A DNA stretch of 64,000 bases from Micromonospora ureilytica. GTDB taxonomy: Bacteria; Actinomycetota; Actinomycetes; Mycobacteriales; Micromonosporaceae. Shown here piece by piece: positions 27,308 to 37,392 of the stretch. Where the stretch lies: positions 7,032,271 through 7,096,270 of the forward strand of contig NZ_JADOTX010000001.1 of NCBI RefSeq assembly GCF_015751765.1, given 5' to 3'. The notes below the pieces were generated by a model that did not search any database, was not told the DNA's origin, and saw only the letters and a list, made by a program, of their open reading frames with translations. A program made the position numbers and the translations under genes. Every line of letters begins with the position of its first letter. The first letter of the stretch is position 1.

Positions 27308-28393
27308 GTGGCGCAGGGCCCTTCGGCCCAACCTATGACCGGCACCCCACCTCCCGGCCCGCCCCGGGTGCAGACCAAGATCACCGTGCCCGACCCGAAG
27401 ATCATGGTCAATCTGCTCGGCGCAGGCGACGAGATCCTCAGACTCGTCGAACGCTCGGTCACCAGTGACGTGCACGTCCGCGGCAACGAGATCACCATCA
27501 CCGGTGACCCTGCGGACAATGCCCTCGCCGAGCGGGTCTTCAGCGAGCTCCTCGAACTCATCGAGAAAGGCGAGACCCTGACCAGTGACGCCGTCCGGCG
27601 TACCGTCGGCATGCTCGAAGAGGGCAGCGCCGAGCGGCCCGCCGAGGTCCTGACACTCAACATCCTCTCCCGGCGCGGGCGCACCATCCGCCCCAAGACA
27701 CTCGGGCAGAAGAAGTACGTCGACGCGATCGACACCCACACCATCGTCTTCGGCATCGGCCCGGCCGGCACCGGAAAGACCTACCTGGCGATGGCGAAGG
27801 CCGTCCAGGCGTTGCAGGCCAAGCAGGTCAACCGGATCATCCTCACCCGGCCGGCGGTCGAGGCGGGCGAGCGACTGGGCTTCCTGCCCGGCACGCTCAA
27901 CGACAAGATCGACCCGTACCTGCGCCCGCTCTACGACGCGCTGCACGAGATGCTCGACCCGGAGACGATCCCGAAGCTGATGGCCCAGGGGACGATCGAG
28001 GTCGCCCCGCTGGCCTACATGCGGGGCCGTACGCTCTCTGACGCGTTCATCATCCTGGACGAGGCGCAGAACACGACGCCCGAGCAGATGAAGATGTTCC
28101 TCACCCGACTCGGCTTCAACTCCAAGATCGTCGTCACCGGTGACATCACCCAGGTGGACCTTCCCGGCGGGACGAGCAGCGGCCTGCGGGTGGTTCGGGA
28201 GATCCTGGAAAACGTCGAGGATGTGCACTTCTCCCAGTTGTCCAGCTCCGACGTGGTCCGCCACCAGCTGGTCGGGGAGATCGTCGACGCGTACGCCCGC
28301 TGGGACGCCGAGCGGGAGAACCAGCAGGCGCAGGGCGTTCACGCCGTGCCTGGGCGACCCGCCCAGGGCGGCCGGGCCGGCCGCCGCCGCTAA
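27308..28393 (+). CDS. phoH: PhoH family ATPase
   Basis: A 361-residue P-loop ATPase of the PhoH/PhoL type, linked to RNA metabolism. Walker A GPAGTGKT lies around residue 158 and Walker [13 protein letters not shown] follows. The N-terminal KH-like part has [15 protein letters not shown] 27308 is annotated, but ATG 27335 (MTGTPPPG) is also reasonable; neither has a clear ribosome site. It is followed at once by ybeY, its near-constant partner in rRNA maturation loci. Confidence 0.94.
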   Translation: MAQGPSAQPMTGTPPPGPPRVQTKITVPDPKIMVNLLGAGDEILRLVERSVTSDVHVRGNEITITGDPADNALAERVFSELLELIEKGETLTSDAVRRTVGMLEEGSAERPAEVLTLNILSRRGRTIRPKTLGQKKYVDAIDTHTIVFGIGPAGTGKTYLAMAKAVQALQAKQVNRIILTRPAVEAGERLGFLPGTLNDKIDPYLRPLYDALHEMLDPETIPKLMAQGTIEVAPLAYMRGRTLSDAFIILDEAQNTTPEQMKMFLTRLGFNSKIVVTGDITQVDLPGGTSSGLRVVREILENVEDVHFSQLSSSDVVRHQLVGEIVDAYARWDAERENQQAQGVHAVPGRPAQGGRAGRRR

Positions 28394-28408
28394 AGCAGAG
28401 GAAAGCAG

Positions 28409-28882
28409 TTGTCCATCGAGATCGCCAACGAGTCCGGTGTCGACGTCGACACCGACGCCGTGCTCGCCGTCGCCCGGCACGCCCTCGACGAGATGGGGGT
28501 CAACCCCCTCGCCGAGCTGTCCGTGCTGCTGGTCGACATCGACTACATGACCGAGCTGAACCACCGCTGGATGGGTGGCGACGGCCCGACCGACGTGCTC
28601 GCGTTCCCCATGGACGAGGGCAGCGTCGACCACGGTCCGGGTGAGTCCGCACCGGCCGGCGGCGAGCCCGCCCTGCTCGGCGACATCGTGCTCTGCCCGG
28701 AGGTGGCGGCCAAGCAGGCGGCGACCGCCGGGCACGCGTCGGCCGACGAGCTGCACCTGCTCACCGTGCACGGGGTGCTGCACCTGCTCGGTTACGACCA
28801 CGCGGAGCCGGAGGAGGAGCGGGAGATGTTCGCACTCCAGGCCCGACTGCTGGCGAGCTGGCGGTCGACCCGCACCCAGTGA
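28409..28882 (+). CDS. ybeY: Endoribonuclease YbeY (rRNA maturation factor)
   Basis: A 157-residue zinc metalloprotein with the diagnostic [11 protein letters not shown] motif (three His ligands) near the C-terminus. [11 protein letters not shown] in the middle matches the YbeY core. It acts in 16S rRNA 3' end processing and ribosome quality control. The start is the rare TTG at 28409, supported by GAGGAAAG just upstream. The stop overlaps the next gene. Confidence 0.95.
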   Translation: MSIEIANESGVDVDTDAVLAVARHALDEMGVNPLAELSVLLVDIDYMTELNHRWMGGDGPTDVLAFPMDEGSVDHGPGESAPAGGEPALLGDIVLCPEVAAKQAATAGHASADELHLLTVHGVLHLLGYDHAEPEEEREMFALQARLLASWRSTRTQ

Positions 28883-30282
28883 TGTCCACACCTCCGTTAC
28901 TCGCGGCCGGCGCCACCGCCGGCCTTCCCGACTTCCAGCTGATCGTCTTCGCGGCCGGCCTTGTGGTGTTGGCCGGCCTGATCGCGATGACCGAGGCGGC
29001 CCTCGCCGCGGTCTCACCGGCCCGAGCCGCCGAGCTCGCCCGCGACGGCGTGCGCGGCGCCCGTACCCTCCAGGTCGTCGCCGGTGACGTCGTCCGGCAC
29101 CTCAACCTGCTTCTGCTGTTGCGGCTGCTCGCCGAGCTGACCGCCACCACGCTGGTGGCGCTCGTGGCGGTGGACAGCTTCGGCGCCGGCTGGCGAGCCG
29201 CGCTGGTGACCGCCGGCGCGATGACAGTGGTCAGCTTCGTGGTGGTGGGCGTCGCCCCGCGCACCATCGGCCGGCAGCACGCCTACGCCGTGGGTCGTGC
29301 GGTGGCGCCGTTGGTCCGCTGGTTGGGCCGGGCGCTCAACCCGCTCGCGTCGTTGCTGATCCTGATCGGCAACGCGGTCACCCCGGGGCGCGGCTTCCGG
29401 GAAGGCCCGTTCGCCACTCAGGTGGAGCTGCGGGAGCTTGTCGACCTGGCCGAGCAGCGCGGCGTGGTCGAGCACGGCGAGCGCCAGATGATCCACTCCG
29501 TCTTCGCGCTGGGGGACACCATCGCCCGTGAGGTGATGGTGCCGCGTACCGAGATGGTGTGGATCGAGGAGGGCAAGACGCTCGCGCAGGCGCTGGCGCT
29601 CTTCCTGCGGTCCGGTTTCTCCCGCATCCCGGTGATCGGCGAGAGCGTCGACGACGTGCTGGGTGTGCTCTACCTCAAGGACCTGATCCGGCGCTCCCGT
29701 GGCGGGGACCCGAGGGCCGAGCAGTTGCCGGTGGCCGAGCTGATGCGCCCGGCGACCTTCGTACCGGAGTCCAAGCCGGTCGACGACCTGCTGTCCGAGA
29801 TGCAGGCGGCCCGCAACCACCTGGTCATCGTGGTCGACGAGTACGGCGGCACCGGCGGTCTGGTCACCATCGAGGACATCCTGGAGGAGATCGTCGGTGA
29901 AATCACCGACGAGTACGATGTCGAGCGCCCGCCCGTCGAACGTCTGGCGGACTCCTCGGTGCGGGTGACCGCTCGCCTGCCGGTGGAGAACCTCGGCGAG
30001 ATGTTCGACACCGACCTGCCCACCGACGAGGTGGAGACGGTCGGCGGCCTGCTCGCCCAGTCGCTGGGGAGGGTGCCGATCCCGGGCGCCGAGGCCGAGG
30101 TCGCCGGTCTCCGCCTGGTCGCCGAGGGCACCACCGGCCGGCGCAACCGGATCGACACCGTCCTGGTCAGCCGGGTGGAGCCGGGCCATGAGCAGGACAC
30201 CGCGGGGCGCGGCGAGCACGCCGGCCCCGGGGACGACACGGACAACTATCGAGACGACGAGAGGCAATCCGCCGATGCCTGA
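28879..30282 (+). CDS. CNNM/HlyC-CorC family transporter-like protein (DUF21 + CBS + CorC_HlyC)
   Basis: A 467-residue membrane protein. The first ~170 residues are the DUF21/CNNM membrane domain, with hydrophobic helices. Two CBS domains follow ([13 protein letters not shown] and ...[24 protein letters not shown], with [16 protein letters not shown]). The C-terminal transporter-associated domain ends before a disordered acidic tail. The family is linked to Mg2+/Co2+ export. The GTG start overlaps the ybeY stop; ATG 28882 is the alternative. The conserved order ybeY-CNNM-(cdd)-era is kept. Confidence 0.9.
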   Translation: MMSTPPLLAAGATAGLPDFQLIVFAAGLVVLAGLIAMTEAALAAVSPARAAELARDGVRGARTLQVVAGDVVRHLNLLLLLRLLAELTATTLVALVAVDSFGAGWRAALVTAGAMTVVSFVVVGVAPRTIGRQHAYAVGRAVAPLVRWLGRALNPLASLLILIGNAVTPGRGFREGPFATQVELRELVDLAEQRGVVEHGERQMIHSVFALGDTIAREVMVPRTEMVWIEEGKTLAQALALFLRSGFSRIPVIGESVDDVLGVLYLKDLIRRSRGGDPRAEQLPVAELMRPATFVPESKPVDDLLSEMQAARNHLVIVVDEYGGTGGLVTIEDILEEIVGEITDEYDVERPPVERLADSSVRVTARLPVENLGEMFDTDLPTDEVETVGGLLAQSLGRVPIPGAEAEVAGLRLVAEGTTGRRNRIDTVLVSRVEPGHEQDTAGRGEHAGPGDDTDNYRDDERQSADA

Positions 30283-30661
30283 CACACCCGCCGCGCCTGC
30301 CGCCCGGCCCACCCCCACCGCGTCGGGCGCTCTGAGCGCCGAGGACGGCAAGCTCGTCGTCCTGGCCCGGGGAGCCCGCGCGCGGGTCGGCGCCGTGGAG
30401 GGCGCCGCGGTCCGTGACCAGGACGGCCGGACGTACGCGGCGGCCAGTGTCGCGCTGCCGTCGCTGACGCTCACCGCGTTGCAGTTGGCGGTCGCTTCGG
30501 CCGTGGCGGCGGGGGCGAGTCGGCTGGAGGCCGCGGCGGTCGTGACCGAGGCGTCGACGCTGGACGGTGCCGGGCACGCGGCGGTGCGGGACCTCGCGGC
30601 GGACGCCCCGGTCCACGTGGCCGCTCCGGACGGCACGGTCCTCGGCACGGTGACCCAGTGA
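30275..30661 (+). CDS. Cytidine deaminase homologue without zinc-binding residues
   Basis: A 128-residue protein at the position where cytidine deaminase (cdd) is found next to era. The overall pattern fits Cdd: helix, GAAVRDQDGRTYAAASVALPS (compare the usual G..VY.G.N.E.A), helix, LEAAAVVTEAS. The zinc and catalytic residues are missing: the C/H-A-E motif is ALQ at about residue 68-70, and the PCxxC motif is replaced by LDGAGH at ~97-101. It therefore cannot deaminate cytidine in the known way. ATG 30275 lies inside the end of the previous gene, and its stop overlaps era (GTGA), so it is still embedded in the operon. Confidence 0.72.
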   Translation: MPDTPAAPAARPTPTASGALSAEDGKLVVLARGARARVGAVEGAAVRDQDGRTYAAASVALPSLTLTALQLAVASAVAAGASRLEAAAVVTEASTLDGAGHAAVRDLAADAPVHVAAPDGTVLGTVTQ

Positions 30662-31563
30662 GCCCGGTGCAGGACCCGGAGGCGCGACCGTACCGGGCCG
30701 GGTTCGGCTGCTTCGTCGGTCGTCCCAACGCCGGCAAGTCGACGCTGACCAACGCCATCATCGGCACCAAGATCGCCATCACCTCGAACAAGCCGCAGAC
30801 CACCCGGCACGTCATCCGGGCGGTGCTGCACCGACCGGAGTCGCAGCTGGTTCTCGTCGACACGCCGGGCCTGCACCGTCCCCGTACGCTGCTCGGCGAA
30901 CGTCTCAACGACCTGGTCCGGTCCACCTGGACCGAGGTCGACGTGATCGGCCTGTGCATCCCGGCCGACGAGCCGGTGGGGCGCGGTGACCGGTTCATCA
31001 CCGGCGAGCTGGCCGAGTTGAAGGCGACAGTGCTGGCGGTGGTCACCAAGACCGACCTGGTGGACAAGCGCCGCCTGGCGGAGCAACTGCTCGCGGTCAG
31101 CAAGATGGGGGAGTTCGCCGAGATCGTGCCGGTGAGCGCCGTGTCCGGCCACCAGGTGGACACGCTCGTCGAGGTGATGACCAAGTACCTACCGCCGTCG
31201 CCGCAGCTCTACCCGGACGACATGCTCACCGACGACCCCGAGCAGGTGCTGGTCGCCGAGCTGATCCGGGAGGCCGCCCTGGAGGGGGTCCGCGACGAGC
31301 TGCCGCACTCCATCGCCGTGGTGGTGGAGGAGATGATCCCCGAGGGTCAGGTCATGAAGATCTACGCCGACCTGTACGTGGAGCGGCCCAGCCAGAAGGC
31401 GATCGTCCTCGGGCACAAGGCGAGTCGGCTCAAGGAGGTCGGCACCCAGGCCCGCAAGCAGATCGAGGAACTGCTCGGCGGCCGGGTCTACCTCGACCTG
31501 CACGTGCGCGTCGCGAAGGATTGGCAGCGCGACCCGAGGCAACTGCGCAAGCTGGGCTTCTGA
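30658..31563 (+). CDS. era: GTPase Era
   Basis: A 301-residue ribosome-assembly GTPase. The motifs are GRPNAGKST (G1) at about residues 16-24, the TTRH effector loop, DTPGLH (G3) and TKTDLVD at the NKxD position. The C-terminal KH domain is clear (EEMIPEGQVMKIYADL, then KAIVLGHKASRLKEVG), binding the 3' end of 16S rRNA. The GTG start overlaps the Cdd-like stop by four bases. It ends in a strong hairpin. Confidence 0.96.
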   Translation: MSPVQDPEARPYRAGFGCFVGRPNAGKSTLTNAIIGTKIAITSNKPQTTRHVIRAVLHRPESQLVLVDTPGLHRPRTLLGERLNDLVRSTWTEVDVIGLCIPADEPVGRGDRFITGELAELKATVLAVVTKTDLVDKRRLAEQLLAVSKMGEFAEIVPVSAVSGHQVDTLVEVMTKYLPPSPQLYPDDMLTDDPEQVLVAELIREAALEGVRDELPHSIAVVVEEMIPEGQVMKIYADLYVERPSQKAIVLGHKASRLKEVGTQARKQIEELLGGRVYLDLHVRVAKDWQRDPRQLRKLGF

Positions 31564-31569
31564 TCCACC

Positions 31570-31627
31570 TCATCCACCGCTGCCCGACCGGCGGCACGAT
31601 CGCCCTCGGTCGGGCAGCGGTGGATGA
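31570..31627. terminator. Bidirectional terminator between era and the DUF4097 gene
   Basis: Perfect 20-bp inverted repeat (31570-31589 and 31608-31627) with an 18-nt loop, starting seven bases after the era stop. A second 13-bp hairpin (31626-31638 / 31647-31659) follows and spans the stop codon of the convergent gene. Confidence 0.88.
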
Positions 31628-31643
31628 TCAGCGAGCGTCGAGA

Positions 31644-32453
31644 TCAACGCTCGCTGATCGTGAGGTTGCCGCTGTCGGCCGAACCGTCGAGCACCAGCGA
31701 CGCCGCCGGGTTGTCGGTGACGGTGACGGTCTTGTCGCCGGAGTCGGCGTTGGACCGGACCCGGTAGCTGCCCGCCGGCACCACAAGCGTGACGTCGCCG
31801 CTGGAGGCGTGGACCCGGGCCGAGGCGGGCTTGTCCAGCTCCACGTTGACATTGCCCGAGCTGGCCTCGGCGTCGACAGTGCCACCCAGCCGGCGTGCGG
31901 AGATGTCTCCGGACGAGGCGCGCAGCCGTACCGCCGCGGCGGCCTCGCTCACCTCGATGTTGCCGGAGCGAGCCTCCACCCCGACCGCGCCCGACGCACC
32001 AGAGATCCGCACGTCGCCCGAACTCACCTGTAGCTCCACCGTGCCGACCCGGCTCAGCTCGACGTCGCCGGAGCTGGTCTCGCCCTGCACCGCCACACCC
32101 TCCGGCACCGTCACCTCGTAGGAGACGCTGCACCGCGAGCCACAGTCGGTGTCCAGCACCAGCTCGCTGCCCTTGATCTCGTAGCGGGTGTTGTCCGGTT
32201 CGCCGCCCTGGTAGCGCACCACCCGCTTGATCCGCACCTCGGACGCCGAGCCGGTGCCACGGACCACCACGTCGCCGGAGCCCCCGGAGACCCGGACCGT
32301 GGTGATCCGGACCGCCTCGGTGTTGTCGTAGTCGAGCCGACGGAACGACAGGTTGTCGCACCCGGCGAGCACGATGAGGGTGGTGGTGAGCCCTAGCGCG
32401 ACGGGAGCGACGACGCGACGGCGGCGCGGGGTGGTGGTCAGGTGCAGTGCCAT
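31644..32453 (-). CDS. DUF4097 beta-repeat lipoprotein
   Basis: A 269-residue predicted lipoprotein: basic start, hydrophobic stretch and lipobox LAGC (Cys32). The rest is a right-handed beta-helix-like series of short repeats with the recurring SSGDV/SSGNV/SGDI signature (for example ETSSGDVELSRVG, VSSGDVRISGAS, ARSGNIEVSEAA). This is the DUF4097 (DUF4098-like) adhesin fold, with unknown function. ATG 32453 is the natural start. It is convergent with era. Confidence 0.85.
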   Translation of the reverse strand: MALHLTTTPRRRRVVAPVALGLTTTLIVLAGCDNLSFRRLDYDNTEAVRITTVRVSGGSGDVVVRGTGSASEVRIKRVVRYQGGEPDNTRYEIKGSELVLDTDCGSRCSVSYEVTVPEGVAVQGETSSGDVELSRVGTVELQVSSGDVRISGASGAVGVEARSGNIEVSEAAAAVRLRASSGDISARRLGGTVDAEASSGNVNVELDKPASARVHASSGDVTLVVPAGSYRVRSNADSGDKTVTVTDNPAASLVLDGSADSGNLTISER

Positions 32454-32555
32454 GACCAGCACGCTACGGCCGAGAACGAACCGGCCGCATCGGGGTTCAA
32501 CCGCGCTTGCACCCCGAACCAACCCTGATTTCACACCCCGAGGGAGAATGGTCCG

Positions 32556-33422
32556 ATGGCCGGGTATCGCCGACAGCTCTACCGCGACGACGCGGTGGTG
32601 CTGCGTGTGCAGAAGCTCGGCGAGTCCGACCGGATCATCACCCTGCTCACCCGCCGGCACGGCCGGCTGCGCGCCGTGGCGCGAGGGATCCGCCGCACCA
32701 CCAGCAAGTTCGGCGCCCGGCTGGAGCCGTTCGGCCACGTCGACCTCCAGCTCGCCGGTGACCCGAAGGGCAACCACGGCAGCTCGCTGCACACCGTCAG
32801 CCAGGTCGAGGGCATCGACCTGTACGGCAAACGGTTCCTGGGCGACTATCCGCGCTACACGGCGGCCAGCGCGATCGCCGAGACCGCCGAGCGGCTGACC
32901 CCGGTGGAGCGGGAGCCGTCGCTGCGGCTGTTCCAGCTCACCATCGGCGCGCTGAAGGCGCTGTCCCGGGGCGAGCACGCCACCACCCTGGTGCTCGACG
33001 CGTACCTGCTGCGTGGGATGTCCCTGGCCGGCTGGGCACCGGCGCTGGTCGCCTGCGCGGTCTGCGGCACGCCCGGGCGGCACCGGGCGTTCTCCGTACC
33101 GGCCGGCGGCGCGGTCTGCCCGGATTGTCGGCCACCCGGGGCGGCTCACCCCGCGCCGGCCACCATCGATCTGATGTCCGCGCTGGCCACCGGCGACTGG
33201 GTGATCGCCGACGCCACCGACACCGCCGTACGTCGGGAGTGCAGTGGGCTGGTCGCGGCTCACCTGCAGTGGCACCTGGAGCGCGCGCTACGCTCGCTGC
33301 CGCTGGTCGACCGGGGTCCCTCGGCGGCCGGCGCGGCCCCGCCGCCGCAAGGCACCGGGGCCGTGGTGCTCCGGCCACGTGGCGACGTCGAGGCCGGGGC
33401 GGACGGCGCGAACAGGGAGTGA
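32556..33422 (+). CDS. recO: DNA repair protein RecO
   Basis: A 288-residue recombination mediator acting with RecR and RecF in gap repair. The N-terminal OB domain ([24 protein letters not shown], then [12 protein letters not shown]) is typical. A C-terminal zinc-finger-like pair is visible as CAVCG and CPDC. The C-terminal ~30 residues are a low-complexity tail. ATG 32556 follows GAGGGAGAATGGTCCG. It is followed by uppS, the common actinobacterial order era-recO-uppS. Confidence 0.94.
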   Translation: MAGYRRQLYRDDAVVLRVQKLGESDRIITLLTRRHGRLRAVARGIRRTTSKFGARLEPFGHVDLQLAGDPKGNHGSSLHTVSQVEGIDLYGKRFLGDYPRYTAASAIAETAERLTPVEREPSLRLFQLTIGALKALSRGEHATTLVLDAYLLRGMSLAGWAPALVACAVCGTPGRHRAFSVPAGGAVCPDCRPPGAAHPAPATIDLMSALATGDWVIADATDTAVRRECSGLVAAHLQWHLERALRSLPLVDRGPSAAGAAPPPQGTGAVVLRPRGDVEAGADGANRE

Positions 33423-33426
33423 CCGA

Positions 33427-34239
33427 GTGATCCGATCGAAGAAGGCCGGCCGGCGCGAGCCGACGCCGCCGGTGCCACACCCGTCCGGGGCCCGACCGCC
33501 GGCGCTGCCCACCGAGGCCGTGCCGAAGCACGTGGCGGTGGTGATGGACGGCAACGGCCGCTGGGCCAAGGACCGCGGGCTGCCCCGCACCAAGGGGCAC
33601 GAGGCCGGGGAGCACAGCCTCTTCGACACCATCGAGGGCGCCATCGAGATGGGCATCCCGTACCTGTCGGCGTACGCCTTCTCCACCGAGAACTGGCGGC
33701 GCTCGCCCGACGAGGTCCGGTTCCTGATGGGGTTCAACCGGGACGTGATCCGTCGCCGCCGTGACCAGCTGGTCGACCTCGGCGTACGGGTGGTGTGGTC
33801 GGGTCGGCCCGGTCGGCTGTGGAAGAGCGTCATCTCCGAGTTGCAGACCGCCGAGGAGATGTCCCGGGACAACTCGACGTTGACCCTGCAGTTCTGCGTC
33901 AACTACGGCGGGCAGGCCGAGATCGGTGACGCCGCCGCCGCGATCGCGCGGGACGTGGCGGCCGGCCGACTGGACCCGGCGAAGGTCACCGAGAAGACCG
34001 TGGCGAAGTACCTCTACCACCCGGAGATCCCGGAGGTGGACCTGTTCCTGCGCCCCTCCGGGGAGGAACGGATCTCCAACTTCCTGCTCTGGCAGACCGC
34101 GTACGCCGAGTTGGTCTTCCTGGACACGCTCTGGCCCGACTTCGACCGGCGCCACCTCTGGTACGCGTGCGAGCTGTACGCACAACGGGACCGACGCTTC
34201 GGCGGCGCGCTACCCAACCCGGTCGCCCCGGTTATCTGA
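33427..34239 (+). CDS. uppS: Isoprenyl transferase (cis-prenyl / undecaprenyl diphosphate synthase)
   Basis: A 270-residue cis-prenyltransferase that builds the polyprenyl lipid carrier for the cell wall. The catalytic motif [13 protein letters not shown] is near residue 38-50, followed by RTKGHEAGE and [11 protein letters not shown]. The C-terminal signature [19 protein letters not shown] and the [12 protein letters not shown] motif are present. GTG 33427 begins five bases after recO and is preceded by GGGAG. There is an N-terminal proline-rich extension of about 35 residues. Confidence 0.95.
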   Translation: MIRSKKAGRREPTPPVPHPSGARPPALPTEAVPKHVAVVMDGNGRWAKDRGLPRTKGHEAGEHSLFDTIEGAIEMGIPYLSAYAFSTENWRRSPDEVRFLMGFNRDVIRRRRDQLVDLGVRVVWSGRPGRLWKSVISELQTAEEMSRDNSTLTLQFCVNYGGQAEIGDAAAAIARDVAAGRLDPAKVTEKTVAKYLYHPEIPEVDLFLRPSGEERISNFLLWQTAYAELVFLDTLWPDFDRRHLWYACELYAQRDRRFGGALPNPVAPVI

Positions 34240-34310
34240 GCCGACGCGCTTACCCCCACGTCACTCTGGGTATCAGAGACGTCAGAAGCCACTGACGGAG
34301 GTGAACCCAC

Positions 34311-34496
34311 ATGATCCAGAAGCGCATTGCCCAGTGGGCGGTGATGGCGGTCGCGGTGCCGCTGGCCGCAGCCGGCGCCCGCCGGCTCAGCCACACCCTG
34401 GAGGCCCGGCGTGGTCCCTCCGGGGCAACCCGGTTGCTGACCAAGGGCGCGGACCTGATGCGTCCGCAGAAGGCCAAGCGCCGCCGCTTCTTCTGA
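34311..34496 (+). CDS. Small basic protein of unknown function
   Basis: A 61-residue protein with an excellent ribosome site (ACGGAGGTG) ahead of its ATG. It has one short hydrophobic segment (AVMAVAVPLAAAGA) and a strongly basic end (KAKRRRFF). I do not recognise the family. It is followed directly by a strong terminator, so it appears to be a genuine single gene. Confidence 0.7.
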   Translation: MIQKRIAQWAVMAVAVPLAAAGARRLSHTLEARRGPSGATRLLTKGADLMRPQKAKRRRFF

Positions 34497-34514
34497 CCGA
34501 CCCCACCTGTCCCC

Positions 34515-34546
34515 GGCGCCGCCCGCACCCCCATGCGGGCGGCGCC
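34515..34546 (+). terminator. Terminator after the small basic protein gene
   Basis: Perfect 13-bp stem (GGCGCCGCCCGCA / TGCGGGCGGCGCC) with a 6-nt loop, 19 bases after the stop. Confidence 0.85.
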
Positions 34547-34656
34547 GTCGCGTCCCCCTCGGTGCCGAGGTGGGGTGGGTGCTGTCGTTTCGGGGTCCTG
34601 CGGAAAGGGGGCGGGTAGGGTCCGGAGGTGGTGGGACGACGGCGGTTGGGGTGGAA

Positions 34657-34884
34657 ATGCGGGATCTCCGATTCAAGATGATCATGGCGTTGAACGCCGC
34701 CGACCTGGGCGACCCGATGTGCGAGCAGGTGGCCGAGATCTGTGCCGAGATCGCCGAGCAGCACTGCGCCGAGTTCGGCCACACACCGCAGCTGCGGACC
34801 GGTGAGATCTCCGAACTGGCCACCGGGGAACCGGCCCTGACCTGGGCGCCGTCGACCCCGGACGCCGGGCAGCGTGCCTGGTGA
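34657..34884 (+). CDS. Short conserved-looking hypothetical protein
   Basis: A 75-residue, mostly helical, cytoplasmic protein with two cysteines (DPMCEQVAEICAEIAEQHCAEF, three counting the last), no membrane segment and no known motif. GTGGAA before ATG 34657 is the only ribosome-site hint. Its stop overlaps the pirin start (GTGA), which supports it being translated with that gene. Confidence 0.6.
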   Translation: MRDLRFKMIMALNAADLGDPMCEQVAEICAEIAEQHCAEFGHTPQLRTGEISELATGEPALTWAPSTPDAGQRAW

Positions 34885-35642
34885 CCGCGCCCGCACCCGC
34901 AGTCGACATCCGTCGTGCCGATGATCGCTTCGCCACCCGGATCTCCTGGCTGGACTCCAAGCACTCCTTCTCGTTCTCCCGGCACTACGACCCGGCCAAC
35001 ACCCACCACGGCCTGCTGCTGGTCAACAACGACGACGTGGTCACACCGGGGGCCGGCTTCGAGACCCACCCGCACCAGGACATGGAGATCGTGACCTGGG
35101 TGCTGCGCGGTTCCCTGGTGCACCAGGACTCCACCGGGCACTCCGGGGTGATCTACCCGGGTCTGGCCCAGCGGATGAGCGCCGGCACCGGCATCCTGCA
35201 CTCGGAGAAGAACGACGCCTGGCGACTCGACAACCAGGAACCGCACAGCGACCCGGTGCACTTCGTGCAGATGTGGGTGCTCCCCGACGAGCAGGGCGTC
35301 GACCCCGGCTACGAGCAGCTGGAGATCGAGGACGAGCTGCTCCGCGGGGGCCTGGTGCCGATCGCCTCCGGGATGGACCGCTACGACGGCGCGTCCGCGA
35401 TCCGGATCCGCAACCGGTACGCGACCCTGCACGCCGCCCGTCTCGCCCCCGGCGACGAGGTCACCATCCCCGACGCGCCCTACGTGCACCTCTACGTGCC
35501 CAACGGCACTGTGAACCTGGAGGGCAGCGGCCCGCTCGGCAGTGGCGACGCCGCCCGACTCACCTTGACAGGTGGCCGGCGGGTCACCGCCGACGAACCC
35601 GCCGAGATCCTCGTCTGGGAGATGCACGCCACGGTCGCCTGA
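34881..35642 (+). CDS. Pirin family protein
   Basis: A 253-residue bicupin. The N-terminal cupin contains HPHQDMEIVTWVL, with the metal-binding histidines and Glu, then the conserved ILHSEKN segment. The middle HFVQMWVLPDEQG is a pirin signature. Pirins bind iron; some have quercetinase activity and others regulate central enzymes, so the role here is open. GTG 34881 overlaps the upstream stop. It ends near a shared terminator with gnd. Confidence 0.9.
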   Translation: MTAPAPAVDIRRADDRFATRISWLDSKHSFSFSRHYDPANTHHGLLLVNNDDVVTPGAGFETHPHQDMEIVTWVLRGSLVHQDSTGHSGVIYPGLAQRMSAGTGILHSEKNDAWRLDNQEPHSDPVHFVQMWVLPDEQGVDPGYEQLEIEDELLRGGLVPIASGMDRYDGASAIRIRNRYATLHAARLAPGDEVTIPDAPYVHLYVPNGTVNLEGSGPLGSGDAARLTLTGGRRVTADEPAEILVWEMHATVA

Positions 35643-35734
35643 CCGGCACCCGTGCGGGAACTGCCCCCGAACACGGATGCGGTGGCCTCCCCACCGGGGG
35701 AGACCACCACATCCAGGATCGAGCACGATCACGG

Positions 35735-35759
35735 CGGCGCGGCACGGGGTGCCGCGCCG
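35735..35759. terminator. Hairpin between pirin and gnd
   Basis: 11-bp perfect stem (CGGCGCGGCAC and its complement) with a 3-nt loop, positioned between two convergent genes and touching the gnd end. Confidence 0.7.
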
Positions 35760-35760
35760 G

Positions 35761-37203
35761 CTACGCCGGGGACTCGGTGCGGTCGGCGGCCCAGGTGGTG
35801 TGGAACGAGCCTTCGCGGTCCACCCGCTGGTAGGTGTGCGCGCCGAAGTTGTCCCGCAGACCCTGGATCAGCGCGGCAGGCAGCCGCTCCGCCCGCAACG
35901 CGTCGAAGTACGCCAGCGACGACGAGAACGCGGGCGTCGGCACACCGGCCCGGGTCGCGTCGGCCACCACCCGCCGCCAGCTCGGCACGCCAGCGCTGAC
36001 CGCCTCGGCGAAGTACGGCGCCACCAGCAGCGTCGGCAGGTCGGGCTGCTCGTCGTACGCCTCGCGGATGCGGTTGAGGAAGCGGGCCCGGATGATGCAG
36101 CCGCCCCGCCAGATCGTCGCGGTGCCGCCGAGGTCGATGTCCCAGTTGTATTCCTGGCTGCCCGCGCGGATGTGGTCGAAGCCCTGCGCGTACGCGACGA
36201 TCTTGGAAGCGAGCAGTGCCCGGCGGACGTCCTCGACGAAGGTCTCCCGGTCGGTGACCTGCCACTTCTCACCCGCGTCGGGGAATGCCCGGCGGGCCGC
36301 CTCACGCTGGTCGACGTGGCCGGAGAGCGAGCGGGCGAAGGTCGCCTCGGCGATCCCGGTGATCGGGATGCCCAGGTCCAGGGCGCTCTGCACTGTCCAC
36401 CGACCGGTGCCCTTCTGCTCGGCCCGGTCCTGCACGACGTCCACGAAGGACCGGCCGGTCGCCGCGTCGGTGTGCGCGAGCACGTCGGCGGTGATCTCGA
36501 TGAGGAACGACTCCAGCTCGCCGTTGTTCCACTCGCGGAAGATCTCCGCGATCTCGGCCGGCGTCGCGTCCAGGCCGGCCCGGAGCAGGTCGTACGCCTC
36601 GGCGATGAGCTGCATGTCGGCGTACTCGATGCCGTTGTGCACCATCTTGACGAAGTGCCCGGCGCCGTCCGGCCCGACGTGCATGCAGCACGGCACGCCG
36701 TCCACCTGGGCGGCGATCTTCTCGAACATCGGCCCGAGCTTCGCGTACGACTCGGCGGAGCCGCCCGGCATGATGCTCGGCCCACGCAGCGCGCCCTCCT
36801 CGCCGCCGGAGACGCCGGTGCCGCTGAAGTGCAGCCCCTGTGCCCGCAGCGCCTCCTCGCGGCGGCGGGTGTCGGCGAAGTGGGCGTTACCACAGTCGAC
36901 GATGATGTCGCCCTCGTCGAGCAGCGGCACCAACTCGTCGATCACCGCGTCGGTGGGCGCGCCGGCCTTCACCATCACGATGACCGCGCGGGGTCGTTCC
37001 AGTGACGCCACGAAATCGGCCATCGTCTCGCCCGGCACGAACGTGCCCTCGTCGCCGTGCTCGGCGACCAGGCTGCGGGTGCGCTCCGGCGAGCGGTTGT
37101 GCACTGCCACCGTGAAGCCGTTGCGGGCCAGGTTGCGGGCCACATTTCGACCCATCACCGCCAGCCCGGTCACACCGATTTGTGCCCTCGCCTGATCAGC
37201 CAT
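35761..37203 (-). CDS. gnd: 6-phosphogluconate dehydrogenase, NADP+-dependent decarboxylating
   Basis: A 480-residue enzyme of the pentose phosphate pathway, making ribulose 5-phosphate and NADPH. The NADP motif is GLAVMGRNVARNLARNGF near the N-terminus, followed by HNRSPER. The substrate-binding segment GVSGGEEGALRGPS and the catalytic GHFVKMVHNGIEY are intact. Its length matches the long-chain form. ATG 37203 (MADQARAQIG) is preferred because GAGAGGTGG precedes it; the frame extends nine codons further. Confidence 0.95.
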   Translation of the reverse strand: MADQARAQIGVTGLAVMGRNVARNLARNGFTVAVHNRSPERTRSLVAEHGDEGTFVPGETMADFVASLERPRAVIVMVKAGAPTDAVIDELVPLLDEGDIIVDCGNAHFADTRRREEALRAQGLHFSGTGVSGGEEGALRGPSIMPGGSAESYAKLGPMFEKIAAQVDGVPCCMHVGPDGAGHFVKMVHNGIEYADMQLIAEAYDLLRAGLDATPAEIAEIFREWNNGELESFLIEITADVLAHTDAATGRSFVDVVQDRAEQKGTGRWTVQSALDLGIPITGIAEATFARSLSGHVDQREAARRAFPDAGEKWQVTDRETFVEDVRRALLASKIVAYAQGFDHIRAGSQEYNWDIDLGGTATIWRGGCIIRARFLNRIREAYDEQPDLPTLLVAPYFAEAVSAGVPSWRRVVADATRAGVPTPAFSSSLAYFDALRAERLPAALIQGLRDNFGAHTYQRVDREGSFHTTWAADRTESPA

Positions 37204-37392
37204 TCGTGCCGCCACCTCTCGTTCCACCACTATCAGCGTTTGGAAACTTACCGTGATGTGAGCCGATACGGACCAGTGATCGTCGTCCCGTTACTGCATG
37301 TGATGTGGACCTTGCCGATGGCGGTTCGGGCTCTCGACAGTGGCCGGTGAGCCCCGCGCGGGGAAACATGTCGTCATCCCGCGCTGGGCGCG

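Noticed and set aside
26264..29017. Long open frame on the minus strand opposite phoH and ybeY
   Set aside because: It is antisense to well-recognised genes, shows no domain, and is explained by GC-rich codon bias.
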